Source: Pseudomonas reinekei
GTDB lineage: Bacteria > Pseudomonadota > Gammaproteobacteria > Pseudomonadales > Pseudomonadaceae
Reading direction: 5' to 3'
Length of the DNA: 64,000 bases
Assembly: GCF_001945365.1 (NCBI RefSeq)
Contig: NZ_MSTQ01000013.1
Coordinates: 62,001 to 126,000 of the forward strand
The position numbers and the translations under genes were made by a program. Shown here piece after piece: positions 63,619 through 64,000 of the stretch. The notes beneath the pieces are model-generated. The model was given only the letters and a program-made list of their open reading frames with translations. It did not search any database and was not told the DNA's origin. The number at the start of each line of letters is the position of its first letter. The first letter of the stretch is position 1.

Positions 63619-63807
63619 TTAAAGCAGCGTGATTGCACCGCCAGCGCCAACGCGTTGCCAGGGCAGGCCACGCACCAAGGCCTGAAGTTGCTCGGTATCC
63701 AACTGCACTTCACTGCCTTGCCGAACGCCTGGCCAATGGAATGTACCTTGGCTCAAGCGACGTGCCGCCAGCCAAACGCCAATCCCATCGTGTACCAGCA
63801 CTTTCAC
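63619..63807 (-). pseudogene. IS66 tnpB fragment
   Basis: 62 residues corresponding to the C-terminal half of the IS66 accessory protein TnpB (VLVHDGIGVWLAARRLSQG and LPWQRVGAGGAITLL). The N-terminal half is missing. It sits directly upstream of the tnpC remnant in the normal order. Confidence 0.85.
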
Positions 63808-63881
63808 CCATATCGGATTACTTTCCGATGACTCAACGCATCTTTCTATGCCATGGAATTAACTTGGCGGAGGGCGGGTCA

Positions 63882-64000
63882 TTAGATGGGAATGCCGTGC
63901 TCAAGACGACCAATCAGGTCAGTGACGGCAATAGCACCCTCCTCTGTACTGAGCGTCTCCAATGGCGTCTTTGAATTCAAACTGCGTGCCGGTGACGTCA
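63882..64000 (-). CDS. MbcA/ParS-type antitoxin, 3' end only
   Basis: A minus-strand frame open to the window edge encodes about 39 residues ending LIGRLEHGIPI with SKTPLETLSTEEGA before it. This is the C-terminal toxin-binding (DUF2384) part of Xre/MbcA/ParS antitoxins. The rest, and any RES toxin, would lie beyond 64000. Confidence 0.7.
   Translation of the reverse strand, partial: TSPARSLNSKTPLETLSTEEGAIAVTDLIGRLEHGIPI

Overview
The window looks like a chromosome segment of a Pseudomonas, probably of the P. fluorescens/P. putida type. This rests on codon use, high G+C housekeeping genes at the left edge (mobA, a YgdR-type lipoprotein, an RluA-type pseudouridine synthase, amtB, a YqjD/YqjE/YqjK trio, an EAL protein and a TTG-started dGTPase) and the families of the metal genes. 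No rRNA, tRNA or CRISPR array was seen.

Layout. (1) 1-9145 is ordinary chromosome, with a near-consensus LexA box ahead of a small conserved gene. (2) At about 9300 a LuxR-type response-regulator gene is cut off inside its receiver domain. From there a visibly A+T-rich accessory region begins with four tightly packed genes (9436-15720). Three of these look like tyrosine recombinases and one is a small helical partner. The matching right end and the 3' part of the regulator are not in the window. (3) 16395-26500 is cargo: two orphan proteins, a nuclease-helicase pair of the AbpAB/Hachiman kind (19198-22963) whose helicase carries an in-frame amber codon, an adjacent Cys-rich unknown, a solitary MbcA/ParS-type antitoxin domain with a broken second copy, a HAD hydrolase, small orphans and twin palindromes. 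(4) 26876-30326 holds cobalt/nickel efflux: dmeR-dmeF with a DUF1289 gene, and a nreB-nreA pair with C/G-tract operators. (5) 30518-49082 is a large copper region: copRS, copG-like, copABCD, a PtrA-like protein, small Met/His-rich periplasmic proteins, a copper P-type ATPase with a CopZ-like chaperone, and cusFABC. Four CopR-box-like sites share one motif. (6) 49405-62725 is an arsenic region: a minus-strand run of an ArsC-like phosphatase, arsR, arsC, acr3, arsH, a CX5R phosphatase, GAPDH and arsJ; arsenite oxidase aioBA; a flavoprotein with a Cys-pair tail; arsN1; a Cys-rich MarR regulator; and a divergent MFS pump between inverted 18-bp operators. (7) 62722-64000 holds IS66 debris and the 3' end of another MbcA/ParS-type antitoxin gene cut by the window edge.

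How it fits together. The region from about 9.3 kb to the end reads as a composite island. A recombinase module sits at one end, a defence block comes next, and a stack of metal-resistance modules with their own regulators follows. The arsenic part covers arsenate reduction, arsenite export, arsenite oxidation, 1-arseno-3-phosphoglycerate export and acetylation of arsinothricin-like compounds. The copper part covers export across the inner membrane, periplasmic oxidation and binding, and RND export across both membranes.
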